This document shows, piece by piece, positions 34,041 to 43,948 of a stretch of 64,000 nucleotides of DNA. Position 1 is the first letter of the stretch; each line of letters opens with the position of its first letter. The DNA is from Echinicola soli. Lineage in GTDB: Bacteria > Bacteroidota > Bacteroidia > Cytophagales > Cyclobacteriaceae. The translations under genes were made by a program, and so were the position numbers. The stretch lies in NCBI RefSeq assembly GCF_006575665.1, contig NZ_CP041253.1, forward strand, positions 1,803,501 to 1,867,500, given 5' to 3'. Under the pieces are notes generated by a model. The model did no database searches and was not told where the DNA came from. It was given only the letters and a program-made list of their open reading frames with translations.

Positions 34041-34967
34041 TTAGGAGATTTTCCCGGCAATTAATTTGTCCATTGCCTGATAGGCTTCTGTGTCGACATG
34101 GTTTTTCTTGCCTTGTGCGATCACAAAATCTATAAAGGTGGCTTTTTCGGTTTGAGGAGCTTGATGCTCCACGTCAAGCTGTAGGGAAGATTTGGCACCG
34201 TATGGGAAATTGGACAGCATGTTAAGTGCTTCTTCTACGTCGTCGTCTTCCAAAGTGAAGATTTGGGCATTGGCGACCGCTTGAACTTCCTGCATGAGCT
34301 TTTTCAATTGCTTCACCATTTCTTCCCTTGCTGCCACCTCTCCAAAAGTCACATCATAGGCGGTGGTGATGGCAGCCAAAGGAGAAACAAAAAGGAATTT
34401 TTTCCAGAGATCTTTTTTGATTTCCGGAGTATAAGTGGCGTTTATCCCTGCTTTTTGGAGGATAACAGCTATCCATTGATAATCTTGCCCTCCGCTTTTT
34501 CCAAAAAGCACCTTTCCGGGGCCGCCGACATGGTGAATGATACCAAGTTTTTCGATATTGGAAGCAATGTAAATACAGCCCTCCAAAACAGTGGGAGGTG
34601 GGGTTGAAAATTGATCAAGCACGGATTCAGCTGCATTGATTCCGTTTTGTAAAGGTATGATGACCGTTTTGGGGGTAATGCAGTCTTTAAATCCCCGAAC
34701 CACGGAGGGGAGGGAATATGCCTTGGTGGCAATGATCAACAGGTCCAGCTCCCCAATTACACTGGGGTTATCACTTATAAGGTCTGGATTAGTATGGATG
34801 TGTTGGTTTTCGGTGTGTAGCGTGATGCCATTTACTGAAATTTCTTCTTGGGTAGCTCCTCTGCAAATGAAGATAATCTCGACGGCAGGATCCTCCTTGT
34901 AGGCATGGGCCAGTTTTGCACCAATGAATCCTCCTACTCCCCCAAGTCCTAAGATGCCGATTTTCAT
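34041..34967 (-). CDS. panE: 2-dehydropantoate 2-reductase (ketopantoate reductase family)
   Basis: 308-residue NADPH-dependent reductase, converting 2-dehydropantoate to pantoate in coenzyme A synthesis. The dinucleotide motif GILGLGGVGGFIGAKLAH (about 3-20) and IPLQNGINAAE (about 100) are conserved, as is KKDLWKKFLFVSPLAAITT, whose first Lys is the general catalytic one in the family. There are many paralogues in bacteria, and no other pantothenate gene is nearby, so panE is the family name, not a proof of pathway. Confidence 0.82.
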   Translation of the reverse strand: MKIGILGLGGVGGFIGAKLAHAYKEDPAVEIIFICRGATQEEISVNGITLHTENQHIHTNPDLISDNPSVIGELDLLIIATKAYSLPSVVRGFKDCITPKTVIIPLQNGINAAESVLDQFSTPPPTVLEGCIYIASNIEKLGIIHHVGGPGKVLFGKSGGQDYQWIAVILQKAGINATYTPEIKKDLWKKFLFVSPLAAITTAYDVTFGEVAAREEMVKQLKKLMQEVQAVANAQIFTLEDDDVEEALNMLSNFPYGAKSSLQLDVEHQAPQTEKATFIDFVIAQGKKNHVDTEAYQAMDKLIAGKIS

Positions 34968-35016
34968 TTTTTGGGTGGGTTAAATGTTGGAAATTATTAA
35001 CAATGAATATAATGGA

Positions 35017-35127
35017 GACTGCCTCCTGAACCGGTGCTGCACAATGGATCGAAATGCAGCTATTATAGGCCCCGAATGCTACTGATCGCTCGATCGGAAT
35101 CATCGTGACGGGGGTTGGGAGGCAGTC
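35017..35127. repeat. Inverted repeat with 91-nt loop after the AAA gene
   Basis: GACTGCCTCC (35017-35026) and GGAGGCAGTC (35118-35127) are perfect complements. The right arm lies 10 bp after the stop of the minus-strand AAA gene (35137). It could be a small interspersed element; no clear target duplication seen. Confidence 0.45.
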
Positions 35128-35136
35128 CTTGATATA

Positions 35137-36663
35137 TCAGTTTAAGCTACCTTCATCAAAATCGTCTTCATCAGGAGCTTCCATGTCAAACATGCTACTG
35201 AAGAGATCTTTGAATTGTATGCCTGTGTCCAGCAGTTTTTTACTGAGCTGGCTGTATTCGGCAAGGCCATGTAGGGCAAATTCCATGTAAAATTCCTTTT
35301 CTTTTTCAGGCAGTTGCTTAACGAAGTCCGTGGTGACTGTTTCGAGTCCAGGGACTTCGTGCAGGGCTTTTTTATACTCCTTATCACTTTGGGAAGCTAG
35401 TATGTCGATGTGGTTGCCCTCTCCAAACCAAGAAAGTGGCAAGACATAGGGATTGCCTTCTTTGTCTTTTTTCTTCTGCTCAGGAGTGGGGAAATGCTGT
35501 GCAAATAACGTCCTGATGGCTTTTCCTATAAGGTTATAGGCTACTAGTCCAGCACCTTCCTGTTCTCCTTCATACACCAATTCCACTTTCCCTGTAATGG
35601 CAGGGATGATCCCGATTAAGTCTGCTATACGCGTGACTGTTTCGTTTTCATCGTTTAGGTAAATCCTGCGTTCTGCAGCAGATAGTAAGTTTTCGTAAGC
35701 AGAGATGGTGAGTCTGGCTGATACGCCACTTTTTTCGTCCACATACTCGCTCGTGCGAGCTTCTACAGCCACTTGCTCTATCAGGTTTTTCATTAGTTCC
35801 GGCACATGGATTTTATCCATTGGCTTTCCACTGGTCTTGGCCTCTTGTGCAGTGATCTTTTTGCCGGTTTCGATGTTTTTGGGGTAGTGGGTGATGATCT
35901 GGGATTCGATACGGTCTTTTAGTGGCGTGACAATGCTGCCCCGGTTGGTATAATCTTCAGGATTGGCAGTGAAGACAAATTGGATATCCAAGGGCAGCCT
36001 GAGTTTAAAGCCACGGATCTGGATATCGCCCTCCTGCAGGATGTTAAACAAGGCCACTTGGATCCTAGCCTGCAAGTCAGGCAGTTCGTTGATCACAAAG
36101 ATGGAGCGGTGTGAGCGAGGCACCAGGCCATAATGGATGACTCGCTCATCGTTATAGGAGAGTTTCATAGTGGCGGCTTTGATAGGGTCCACGTCACCGA
36201 TGAGATCGGCTACCGAGACATCGGGCGTGGCCAGCTTCTCTGTGTACCGTTCGCTTCTGTGCCACCAGCTGACAGGGGTCTCGTCTCCTTTATCGTCAAT
36301 CAGCTCCCTTGCATAACTGGTCAGCGGCTGCAAAGGATCGTCATTGAGCTCAGCGCCATCAATGACGGGAACATATTCATCCAGGAGCGCTGTCATTTGT
36401 CGTGCGATTCTCGTTTTTGCCTGCCCTCTTAGTCCAAGGAAGTTGATATTATGCCGCGAGAGAATGGCCCGTTCAATGTCCGGTATCACGGTATCCTCAT
36501 AGCCCCAGATGCCCGCAAAAACATTTTCCTTGGCTTTGATTTTTAGGATCAGGTTTTGGCGAAGTTCTTCTTTAATGGATTTAGGCTGATAGCCACTGGC
36601 CTTTAACTTGCCGAGTGTTTTTATCTTTAATAAATCTTTGCTCTTCAATTGCTGGTATGTCAT
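35137..36663 (-). CDS. MoxR/magnesium-chelatase-like AAA ATPase
   Basis: 508 residues, AAA+ ATPase related to magnesium chelatase subunit I. Walker A is GLRGQAKT (residues 77-84), with Ala where the usual GxxGxGKT has Gly; the Walker B region reads SIFVINELPDL (Asn-Glu instead of Asp-Glu), a substitution common in this particular subgroup but notable. Sensor 1 is FVFTANPEDYTNRG; the arginine-finger region is LKDRIESQI. There is no photosynthesis or cobalamin context. It is encoded 2 bp after a VWA protein, the usual MoxR-VWA chaperone pairing, with likely roles in assembling or metallating a partner protein. Confidence 0.85.
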   Translation of the reverse strand: MTYQQLKSKDLLKIKTLGKLKASGYQPKSIKEELRQNLILKIKAKENVFAGIWGYEDTVIPDIERAILSRHNINFLGLRGQAKTRIARQMTALLDEYVPVIDGAELNDDPLQPLTSYARELIDDKGDETPVSWWHRSERYTEKLATPDVSVADLIGDVDPIKAATMKLSYNDERVIHYGLVPRSHRSIFVINELPDLQARIQVALFNILQEGDIQIRGFKLRLPLDIQFVFTANPEDYTNRGSIVTPLKDRIESQIITHYPKNIETGKKITAQEAKTSGKPMDKIHVPELMKNLIEQVAVEARTSEYVDEKSGVSARLTISAYENLLSAAERRIYLNDENETVTRIADLIGIIPAITGKVELVYEGEQEGAGLVAYNLIGKAIRTLFAQHFPTPEQKKKDKEGNPYVLPLSWFGEGNHIDILASQSDKEYKKALHEVPGLETVTTDFVKQLPEKEKEFYMEFALHGLAEYSQLSKKLLDTGIQFKDLFSSMFDMEAPDEDDFDEGSLN

Positions 36664-36665
36664 GC

Positions 36666-37766
36666 TTAAAAGCGTTTTGTTCTGTTTTTTCTGTAGTCTT
36701 CAAAAATAAGATGTCCCAAACCTTTAAGGCCGCTATAATAAGCATTTCCATTGTTGACTTTGGTGAATTCCTGCACAAACTCTTTCAAATAAGGATCGGA
36801 AGCAATCATAAAGGTAGTGACTGGGATGTTTATCTTTCGGCATTGGGCGGCAAGTTTCAGCGTTTCGTTCAGGATTTTGCTGTCGATGCCAAAGCTGTTT
36901 TTGTAATATTTGATCCCCACTTTCAGGCAGGTAGGCTTACCATCGGTAATCATAAAGATCTGCTTATTGGGATTTTTTCGCCTTCTCAACAGGTCCATGG
37001 CCAACTGAAGGCCCGCCACTGTGTTGGTGTGGTAAGGACCCACCTGGAGGTAGGGAAGATCCTTGATTTCAATTTGCCAAGCATCATTACCAAAAACGAG
37101 GACGTCAAGGGTGTCTTTGGGGTAGCGGGTTTTGATGAGTTCGGCGAGTGCCATGGCCACCTTTTTAGCTGGTGTGATACGGTCTTCGCCATAAAGGATC
37201 ATGGAGTGGGAAATATCGATCATCAGTACCGTGCTGGTCTGGGTGCGATATTCGTTTTCAGTAACTTCCAGGTCATCTTCGGTGAGCAGGAAATCACCGC
37301 CAAAGCCATGATTAATCTGGGCATTGCGGAGGGAATCGGTCAAGGCGATTTGTTCCAGGTTGTCCCCAAACTCAAACGGTCTGCGGTCACTGCCCTTTTC
37401 GTCTCCTTGACCAGTGTGTGTCGTTCGGTGTTGGCCTCCTTTGCCCCTTTTCAGCTTGCCAAAAATCTCTTCTAAGGCACTTTTACGGATCTTCTGTTCT
37501 GATTTGCTGGTGATGTTGATTTCTCCTTTTTGATTTTCTTCCGTCAGATAGCCTTTGTCCTTAAGATCATCGATAAAATCACCTATCCCATATTGGGGAT
37601 TAGTAATCCCATAACGGTTGTCGAGGTTGGTTAGCCAGCTCAACGCTTCTCCCACATCTCCACCAGTCATGGTGACCAACTGAAGAAATGCTTCCAACAG
37701 GTTCTCGAAAGTACTTTTGTTTGGTGCTTTTTGAGGGGTGTATTTAGTAAATCTAAATCCTTTCAT
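36666..37766 (-). CDS. VWA-domain protein, partner of the AAA ATPase
   Basis: 366 residues. The von Willebrand factor A domain starts near residue 178 with a full MIDAS motif D184-I-S-H-S in VLMIDISHSMILYGEDR, then LAELIKTRYPKD, VFGNDAWQ, TNTVAGLQLAMDLLRR (the MIDAS Thr) and MITDGKPT (the MIDAS Asp). The N-terminal 170 residues are alpha-helical and charged with a glycine/lysine-rich linker (KRGKGGQHRTTHTGQG). No signal peptide, so cytoplasmic. The stop is 2 bp from the start of the AAA gene; the two are an operon. Function unknown. Confidence 0.85.
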   Translation of the reverse strand: MKGFRFTKYTPQKAPNKSTFENLLEAFLQLVTMTGGDVGEALSWLTNLDNRYGITNPQYGIGDFIDDLKDKGYLTEENQKGEINITSKSEQKIRKSALEEIFGKLKRGKGGQHRTTHTGQGDEKGSDRRPFEFGDNLEQIALTDSLRNAQINHGFGGDFLLTEDDLEVTENEYRTQTSTVLMIDISHSMILYGEDRITPAKKVAMALAELIKTRYPKDTLDVLVFGNDAWQIEIKDLPYLQVGPYHTNTVAGLQLAMDLLRRRKNPNKQIFMITDGKPTCLKVGIKYYKNSFGIDSKILNETLKLAAQCRKINIPVTTFMIASDPYLKEFVQEFTKVNNGNAYYSGLKGLGHLIFEDYRKNRTKRF

Positions 37767-37981
37767 ATAGAAGTGATAACATGATAGCTTGGTGAGTAGT
37801 TTGGAGAAAGTTTGATTTTTATATAAAACCTGGAAAAACAGTTACTGTAGAGGGTGATATGTTCCTCATTGAAATCAATTGTTAACACTCTTAATTTACA
37901 AATAATTGTCCGAGAATGTAAAAGAGGTTTTAAAGAATTTGATCTTTGCTTAATTTGTCGCTGCATTAATTTTTACCAAAA

Positions 37982-38251
37982 ATGAACAAAAAGTACAAAA
38001 TACTAGGTGAAGTGCAGGGGGTGTTTTTTAGAAAAAGTACTCAAGAAAAAGCACAGGGATTAGGGGTAAAAGGCTGGGTGAAAAATGAATCCGACGGATC
38101 AGTACTGACAGTTATCCAGGGAAGTGAGGAACAGATTAGGCTTATGGAAGAGTGGCTGGCAAAGGGTCCTCCAAAAGCTAAAGTGACTGATCTATTGCTT
38201 TTGAATGAAGGATATGACCTAAAACTCGATGGTTTCGAAATAAAACAGTGA
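37982..38251 (+). CDS. acyP: Acylphosphatase
   Basis: 89-residue acylphosphatase, hydrolysing carboxyl-phosphate bonds. The catalytic residues are Arg17 in GVFFRKST and Asn35 in GWVKNESDGSV, both intact, and the G-x-V-Q-G-V-x-F-R phosphate loop is present. Length is standard (about 90). Single gene; ATG at 37982 follows an AT-rich leader. No signal peptide. Confidence 0.95.
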   Translation: MNKKYKILGEVQGVFFRKSTQEKAQGLGVKGWVKNESDGSVLTVIQGSEEQIRLMEEWLAKGPPKAKVTDLLLLNEGYDLKLDGFEIKQ

Positions 38252-38273
38252 TTGGTGAAATAGGGGGAGGGAA

Positions 38274-38777
38274 TTAAGCGACTTTTAGCTTCAATTCACC
38301 TTTCCTTTTGACGATCTTTAGCTTAAAAAACTCGTTAACAAAGCCTTTACAGCGGTTTTCTGCGAATTCAGCCCTGCTTTCGGTATCGAAAAGCACCGTC
38401 ATCCTAAGCATGGTTTTTACATACGATTCATGTGTACCCAACTCCCTAAGCCAGTTGGTAAACTGGGCTTGCCAGTCTTCTTTGTACTTTTCAAGGTGGC
38501 TACGGCCATCAAATAGAAACTCAAGTTGGTTAGAGCCATACTTAAAGCGATAAATTCCACTTAGTTGTTCGTAGATTACCTTGATACGATCTTTTGGAAA
38601 AGTATCGGTTTCGATAATTTGCTGGTAGGTATTATCTACCAGTCCCAGTGGATTGTAAAGTAGGGTATATGAATTTTTCAGTTCTACTACCATGGTTTCC
38701 ATCAGCTCTTCTTTCAGTACAGATTGGGCCTGTCTGAGGATATAATTTTTATCTAATGGAAATAGCTTTTGAATCAT
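38274..38777 (-). CDS. Conserved-looking hypothetical protein
   Basis: 167 residues from ATG 38777 (a further 9 residues upstream would need a TTG start). No signal peptide or membrane helix. The sequence is mixed alpha/beta: MIQKLFPLDKNYILRQ, KNSYTLLYNPLGLVDN, IYRFKYGSNQLEFLFDGR and a basic C-terminus (FKLKIVKRKGELKLKVA). I do not recognise a family. It is convergent with acyP (22 bp between stops) and divergent from the histidine kinase. Confidence 0.7.
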   Translation of the reverse strand: MIQKLFPLDKNYILRQAQSVLKEELMETMVVELKNSYTLLYNPLGLVDNTYQQIIETDTFPKDRIKVIYEQLSGIYRFKYGSNQLEFLFDGRSHLEKYKEDWQAQFTNWLRELGTHESYVKTMLRMTVLFDTESRAEFAENRCKGFVNEFFKLKIVKRKGELKLKVA

Positions 38778-38968
38778 GATGAGGCTAGCGCAATAATCCT
38801 GCAATTTACGCTTTTATCACCAAAATGGAAAAGGATTACCGTTGCTTTTTTGCGATTTTGGGCTTTAAATAGGACAATCTGTCAGCTCCATGTGAATTTT
38901 AATAATTGAATTAAAGGTGGTGTTTTTAGTAAGATTTAGGCATATTACTACTAATATATGGTGAAACT

Positions 38969-41188
38969 ATGGGAGATAGGAATTTACTGATAAAAATTGT
39001 GATGGGAACATGCCTTATTTTTAGTGTGCACACACCAAGAGCGGCATGCCAGGGAGCCATGGATACTACTCGACTAAAGCTGGTTTTAGAGGCGTCTGAT
39101 AGGTACATAGATCGAGGTATACGTGACTCTATGGATTTTAAATATATTCTTGAATTGGAACGGTTTTATGATCAGATTCAAGCACCAAAGGATAGGGTAA
39201 AGGCTTCTAGGTATTTGGGCATTTACTATCGGTCCATTTTTGATTATCAAGAAAGTGAGAAATATTTTTTGTCTGGGATGAAGCAGGCCAAGCAAATAGA
39301 AGATTGGGGGCTATACTTGGAATTGGCAAAGGAACTGGTCACCGTTTATAGAAACCTGGGGCAATACGATAAGCTCAAAAGTGAAATCGATTTTTGTATG
39401 ACCATCGTCCATCAGCAGGGTTTAAAATCCAAGGAGCTCATTCCGCTTATGGAGCTGGCTCTATATTATAGTTATGATACGAAGAATTATGAGCAAGGAA
39501 TTGTTTATGGTGAACTTTTTTTGGAGAAGGTGGAGTATTTTAAGAAAGTGGCCCCAAGTGATGAAATGTTAGCATACCGTGTGAAGACAGAGGCATTTGT
39601 CATTAAAATTGAGCTAGCGAAATGTTATATTAAAACCGGGAGGAATTTTGACTTGGCACTGAAGTACCTTGATGAAGCCAAGGCATTTTTTGAGCCATTT
39701 GAGGACTACGAAAAGCTGGCAAGAATTGATCAGGAGTACTTGAATTATTACTTGAATACAGGGAATCTGGAAGCGGTGGAAAAATATTTGAGGGAATATA
39801 ACTTTCATCTCGGGATGAAATGGAAGGGTATTATGAATAGGACCAATGAAATTCCAGTGTACCTAAAAGCGCTTTCCGAGTTGGAACAAGGATTGGAATT
39901 GGCGCAGCTGAAAAATCGGGAATTGACTTTTGAAAGGCGCGTTTTTATAGCTTTTGTGCTACTTATATTGTCTTTGGCTGCGATTTACTTTTATCTCACG
40001 ACTAGAAATAGAAGGATACAAACGGCCTTGAACGCAAGCCTGTTAGCTCAAAACAAGCTTTTGGAAGATGTCAACCGGGACAAATCTAAGTTCTTTTCGG
40101 TCGTGTCACATGAGCTTCGAACGCCCATATATGCGATCACTGGGCTTACCTCTGTAATGGATATAGGTAATGTGGCACCACAGCAAATAAAGGCCATCAA
40201 ACACTCTGGGGATTACCTGCTGCTTCTCGTAAATAATATCCTTCATATGATGAGTTTTGAGCAGGGGAAGAAAAGTCCTCCCCAAATCAATAGGTCACAT
40301 TTTGACCTCACCGAAATATTATCGGGCATCGTAGATTCTTCGGTTTATTTCGCTGATCAGCACCACGTGGAGTTAAAACTCAAGTTGAATTGGGAAGGAG
40401 AATTATGGGTGAAAGGAGAACGTCAAAAGTTAACGCAAATATTACTCAACTTGATCGTCAATGGTATCAAATATTCAGGAGATCATGAGGTGGTGATTGG
40501 CGCTAAGCGATTCATTACTGATGCTAAAACCTGCAAGTTGATGTTTGAAGTGTCTGATCAGGGGGTGGGGATATCCAAGGAGAAGCAGCAGCGGATGTTT
40601 AACTTCATGGACCGAATAGACAATGAGGAGTCATCCCAAAATCCCTTTGATCTTCACGGGGTGGGGATTGGACTATTTGTAGTAGAAAAATTACTGCTTG
40701 AAATGAGCTCCAAGATAGTGTTGGAGAGTGAAGAAGGAAAAGGCTCTGTGTTTTCCTTTGAGCTTGAGATGGAGATGGGTGAGGACATGGCGGATGAAAC
40801 GCCTGGCCTTTCTCCGGCAAGCTTCGACCGTAATATTTTGGTGGTGGACGATAATGAGATTAACCTCATGGTGGCAGACCGGTTGGTCGCGAGCCTTGGA
40901 TATAAGTGCTTCAAAGCAACCGATACGGATGATGTGGTTTCTATAGTTCTTAGGGAAAAAATTGACCTTGTCTTGATGGACCTGAATATGCCCGCCTTTA
41001 GTGGGTATGAATTGGCCAGGAAGATCAAAGAGAAAATGGATATTCCCATCATTGCCCATACTGCCGTGGCGGAAGAGGAACTTGATATGGAGTTTTTGAG
41101 AGCGTCGGGGATTCAAGCTTATATCATCAAGCCATATCCGCTTGATGCCTTAAGGAAGATGCTAAATGACATATTCCACCGGCCATAA
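38969..41188 (+). CDS. Hybrid sensor histidine kinase/response regulator with TPR-like sensor
   Basis: 739 residues. A signal-like N-terminus (about 1-25), then a mostly helical sensor with TPR-like repeats (about 50-310, for example KYFLSGMKQAKQIEDW and LALKYLDEAKAFFEPF), one membrane helix (about 323-345), HisKA with the phospho-acceptor His381 in FFSVVSHELRTPIYAITG, an HATPase domain (NGIKYSGDHEVV, DQGVGISKEKQQ, GVGIGLFVVEKLL) and a C-terminal receiver (about 620-735) with phospho-acceptor Asp671 in VLMDLNMP and the Lys in IIKPYP. No DNA-binding output domain. Such TPR-sensor kinases in Bacteroidota are often multi-step relays. No partner is adjacent; the ligand is unknown. Confidence 0.9.
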   Translation: MGDRNLLIKIVMGTCLIFSVHTPRAACQGAMDTTRLKLVLEASDRYIDRGIRDSMDFKYILELERFYDQIQAPKDRVKASRYLGIYYRSIFDYQESEKYFLSGMKQAKQIEDWGLYLELAKELVTVYRNLGQYDKLKSEIDFCMTIVHQQGLKSKELIPLMELALYYSYDTKNYEQGIVYGELFLEKVEYFKKVAPSDEMLAYRVKTEAFVIKIELAKCYIKTGRNFDLALKYLDEAKAFFEPFEDYEKLARIDQEYLNYYLNTGNLEAVEKYLREYNFHLGMKWKGIMNRTNEIPVYLKALSELEQGLELAQLKNRELTFERRVFIAFVLLILSLAAIYFYLTTRNRRIQTALNASLLAQNKLLEDVNRDKSKFFSVVSHELRTPIYAITGLTSVMDIGNVAPQQIKAIKHSGDYLLLLVNNILHMMSFEQGKKSPPQINRSHFDLTEILSGIVDSSVYFADQHHVELKLKLNWEGELWVKGERQKLTQILLNLIVNGIKYSGDHEVVIGAKRFITDAKTCKLMFEVSDQGVGISKEKQQRMFNFMDRIDNEESSQNPFDLHGVGIGLFVVEKLLLEMSSKIVLESEEGKGSVFSFELEMEMGEDMADETPGLSPASFDRNILVVDDNEINLMVADRLVASLGYKCFKATDTDDVVSIVLREKIDLVLMDLNMPAFSGYELARKIKEKMDIPIIAHTAVAEEELDMEFLRASGIQAYIIKPYPLDALRKMLNDIFHRP

Positions 41189-41227
41189 AAAAGCCAGCTG
41201 ATCTTTGAGCAAGAAAAGCTGGCTTTT
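41187..41227. terminator. Bidirectional terminator between kinase and carboxypeptidase
   Basis: GCCAGCT (41193-41199) pairs with AGCTGGC (41217-41223); preceded by AAAAAA and followed by TTTT. It serves the convergent genes ending at 41188 and 41242. Confidence 0.8.
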
Positions 41228-41241
41228 GGGCATTGGGATAG

Positions 41242-43809
41242 CTACTGTCGGGCAGAGCTGTTGCTGATCGTTTGGCCAAAGAAGATACTATTGTAAAATA
41301 GTTTATTGGTGCCAAACCAGAAGGCCCTGAAATTTGGATTGTCGACAAAACCTATGATTTTCCCCCTGCCTTTGGAGGATATCCGGATCATGGCCGTGTT
41401 TTTTATTTGTTCTAAGTTAAAGGGATAAACATAGCCACTTGCCAATGGTTCGTCTGTGTAAATCAGCGGGTTGGCATATGGGTTTTTGGATGGCAATAGA
41501 AATTGGTTACTGTTTCGGAAGGTATAGAGCTCTTCGTTTTCATATCCGTATCCTAAAGGGTGCGTAAGGTCTAGTTTAACGTTAAAGATCGCTCCTCCAG
41601 TGACTTTAGAGCCATAGTCGTTGGATAGCTTGGCATAGCTTTTTTGGATGGTACTGTCTTTTTCCGTTTCGTCTTTGAATGAAAACTCACCCAGTTTATG
41701 ATCATCCAGCCAATTGAGGGCGCGTCCTCTGGCGATAATCGTTCCTCCATCACTTACCCATCGCTGAAGGGATTCTGTAGCGGAGTTGTCCAGCGAATGG
41801 TAACTGCCGTTAGGCATTACGATGACATTGTATCGGTTTAGGTCAGCACGGGAAACCATGTCCAATGGTAGTAGGGTGATAGGCATTTCTAACCGCTGAT
41901 CCAGCAGATGCCAAATTTCTCCAGCTTCATAACTGGAAACTCCTCCCTCCACTAGAAGGGCTACCTCGGGTTTTTTCAGTACATCGATGCTTGGAGAGCC
42001 CATGTTGATCCCTCCTGTATAGCCGGTATTGATGGCATGGATGGTGATTCCGGTTTCCTTGGCCATCGCCTGAAGGTCTTCGAAAAATGCCTGGTCAGAG
42101 GCGCCTGATCGGCCTTTGTCTACCAAAATGGTTCCTCTGTCAAATTGAAGTTCGCCGCTTACTTCAAATGGCTCATGGGATACACGGAGGTTATAACCCT
42201 TATCCATTAAGTGGTAAGCTGCTTTTGGAGCATAATATTCTCCCCATTCAAAGGCATAGCCATAAGCACCTGCAGCTCCTGCCACATTGCCTTCAGGCAG
42301 CATAAGGCCTTTTTTTACTTCCTCTACATTGGCCAAGTTTAAGATACGACTATTCACGGCCATAAATTGCATGTCAAAAGCCATGGGTAATGTCCATGCG
42401 GATACGTCATAAAATAAGCTGTCCTGAAAATCTGTCCGGGTTTCAAACATCCCCTTTACCAAGCGATACTGAGGCTGGTCCAGTGGCACGATATACGCTT
42501 TGTTTGCTTTGAAGTCAGTTCCATTTACGGTGATATCTTCTTTTAGACTGTACAGTTTGATTTGGTGTTGGAGGATCATGTCAGCCAGGTGGAAGGTTCT
42601 TCCATTGTCCTTGGCCACACCAAAGATGTAGGCTTTGTTCGCGTCAGCATCTGCATCAGACTTGGCGTCAATGTAAAAATCCCTCATGTAATTGTTCAGC
42701 TCAGTTCGCATCGCAATAGCTGCTTCGAAAGAGGAAAGTGAAGCCGTAAACTGATTGCGAATGGTGAAAGCAAAGCTCAGTGGACCATTTACACTTTCTT
42801 GGAGGTGTCCACGGGAAGAAGCCTGTTCAAAGAGGATTCCTATTTGTCCCTGGACATCTGGGTACGTGGAACCTTTTCCGTAGTAAAAGTCATCATAGCT
42901 TTCCTGGGTAAAATAAAGCGAGCCGATTTCATCCAGGTATTTGGCGTGGTATTGAGCGATTTTTTCTGTCAGCTCAAAATTCTTTGTCGGGGTAAGCGGG
43001 TGGTTTCTACTGGGAATGCCTGGTTGGAAGAAAAAAGTGCTATTCGTGCCCATTTCGTGAAAGTCCAATACCATGTTTGGTTTCCATTCTTGGATTTGGG
43101 TGATCCTGCTTCTGGATTCAGGGTGCTGCACAGGTAGCCAGTCACGGTTCAGGTCAAACCAGTAGTGATTGGTACGCCCTCGCGGCCAGGCTTCGTTTAG
43201 CTCGCGGTTGTTGGGATCGCCGTTCATATGGATGCTGCGGTTGCTGTTTACCCAACTGGCGAAGCGGTTGATGCCATCAGGGTTAATGCCGGGCTCCATG
43301 ATGATGACGATATTTTTGAGGTCTTCCTCGACTTCATTGGCCGCTGCAAAATGATAAGCAGCCAAAAGGGAAGCATTGACACCACTGGCCTCATTGCCAT
43401 GGACAGAATAGCCCATATAGACTACTGCGGGTATGTTTTCGGTATCCACATCCCTGGACTCAACGGGATTCCTGAGTTGGGATCGTTGAAATTTTAATGC
43501 ATTAAGTTTGTTCAGGTTATCAGGATGACTGATGGTTAGCATCATTAGCGGCCTTTGCTCATATGAACGGCCTGTGATTTCTAGTTTTACGCGGTCGGAA
43601 GCTTCAGCAAGTGCTTTCATGTACATATGCACTTGGTCATAGCTTACGTGCCATTCCCCGATATTATAGCCCAGTACTGATGCGGGAGTCGGGATGTCTG
43701 GATTGTAGGAATAGCCGGGTTTTAGATAGTACTCTAGCGGGACTTTCTCTTGGGAAAAACCCTGAAAAGCCGCCAGAAAGAGAATAAGTGATAATATTCT
43801 TTTCAACAT
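41242..43809 (-). CDS. M14-family zinc carboxypeptidase, secreted
   Basis: 855 residues from ATG 43809, which gives a clean signal peptide (MLKRILSLILFLAAFQGFSQ); the longer frame adds an implausible leader. The M14 metallopeptidase site is VHGNEASG (zinc His and Glu, about residue 120), followed by PGINPDGINRF, DLNRDW and the third zinc His in VLDFHEMG. The general-base Glu is in GILFEQASSRG (about 315). The C-terminal half (about 450-855) is a beta-rich extra domain with a ThuA/GATase-like stretch (NVIVMPNGSYHSL). Likely a secreted or surface exopeptidase. Confidence 0.9.
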   Translation of the reverse strand: MLKRILSLILFLAAFQGFSQEKVPLEYYLKPGYSYNPDIPTPASVLGYNIGEWHVSYDQVHMYMKALAEASDRVKLEITGRSYEQRPLMMLTISHPDNLNKLNALKFQRSQLRNPVESRDVDTENIPAVVYMGYSVHGNEASGVNASLLAAYHFAAANEVEEDLKNIVIIMEPGINPDGINRFASWVNSNRSIHMNGDPNNRELNEAWPRGRTNHYWFDLNRDWLPVQHPESRSRITQIQEWKPNMVLDFHEMGTNSTFFFQPGIPSRNHPLTPTKNFELTEKIAQYHAKYLDEIGSLYFTQESYDDFYYGKGSTYPDVQGQIGILFEQASSRGHLQESVNGPLSFAFTIRNQFTASLSSFEAAIAMRTELNNYMRDFYIDAKSDADADANKAYIFGVAKDNGRTFHLADMILQHQIKLYSLKEDITVNGTDFKANKAYIVPLDQPQYRLVKGMFETRTDFQDSLFYDVSAWTLPMAFDMQFMAVNSRILNLANVEEVKKGLMLPEGNVAGAAGAYGYAFEWGEYYAPKAAYHLMDKGYNLRVSHEPFEVSGELQFDRGTILVDKGRSGASDQAFFEDLQAMAKETGITIHAINTGYTGGINMGSPSIDVLKKPEVALLVEGGVSSYEAGEIWHLLDQRLEMPITLLPLDMVSRADLNRYNVIVMPNGSYHSLDNSATESLQRWVSDGGTIIARGRALNWLDDHKLGEFSFKDETEKDSTIQKSYAKLSNDYGSKVTGGAIFNVKLDLTHPLGYGYENEELYTFRNSNQFLLPSKNPYANPLIYTDEPLASGYVYPFNLEQIKNTAMIRISSKGRGKIIGFVDNPNFRAFWFGTNKLFYNSIFFGQTISNSSARQ

Positions 43810-43948
43810 CTTATTTCGTTTAACGGATTTTATTATATCATTATCCAAAGCTGCACAATATTTCTTGAAAAAATTAAGTAAATTAATGCTGAAGGTAAAA
43901 TAAACTGATCGGGTAGTATTTTTTATCCATCGGAAATCAGTACGTATT

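Noticed and set aside
36615..37475. Long plus-strand open frame opposite the VWA gene
   Set aside because: Antisense to a protein with clear MIDAS motifs; the translation has no recognisable domain.
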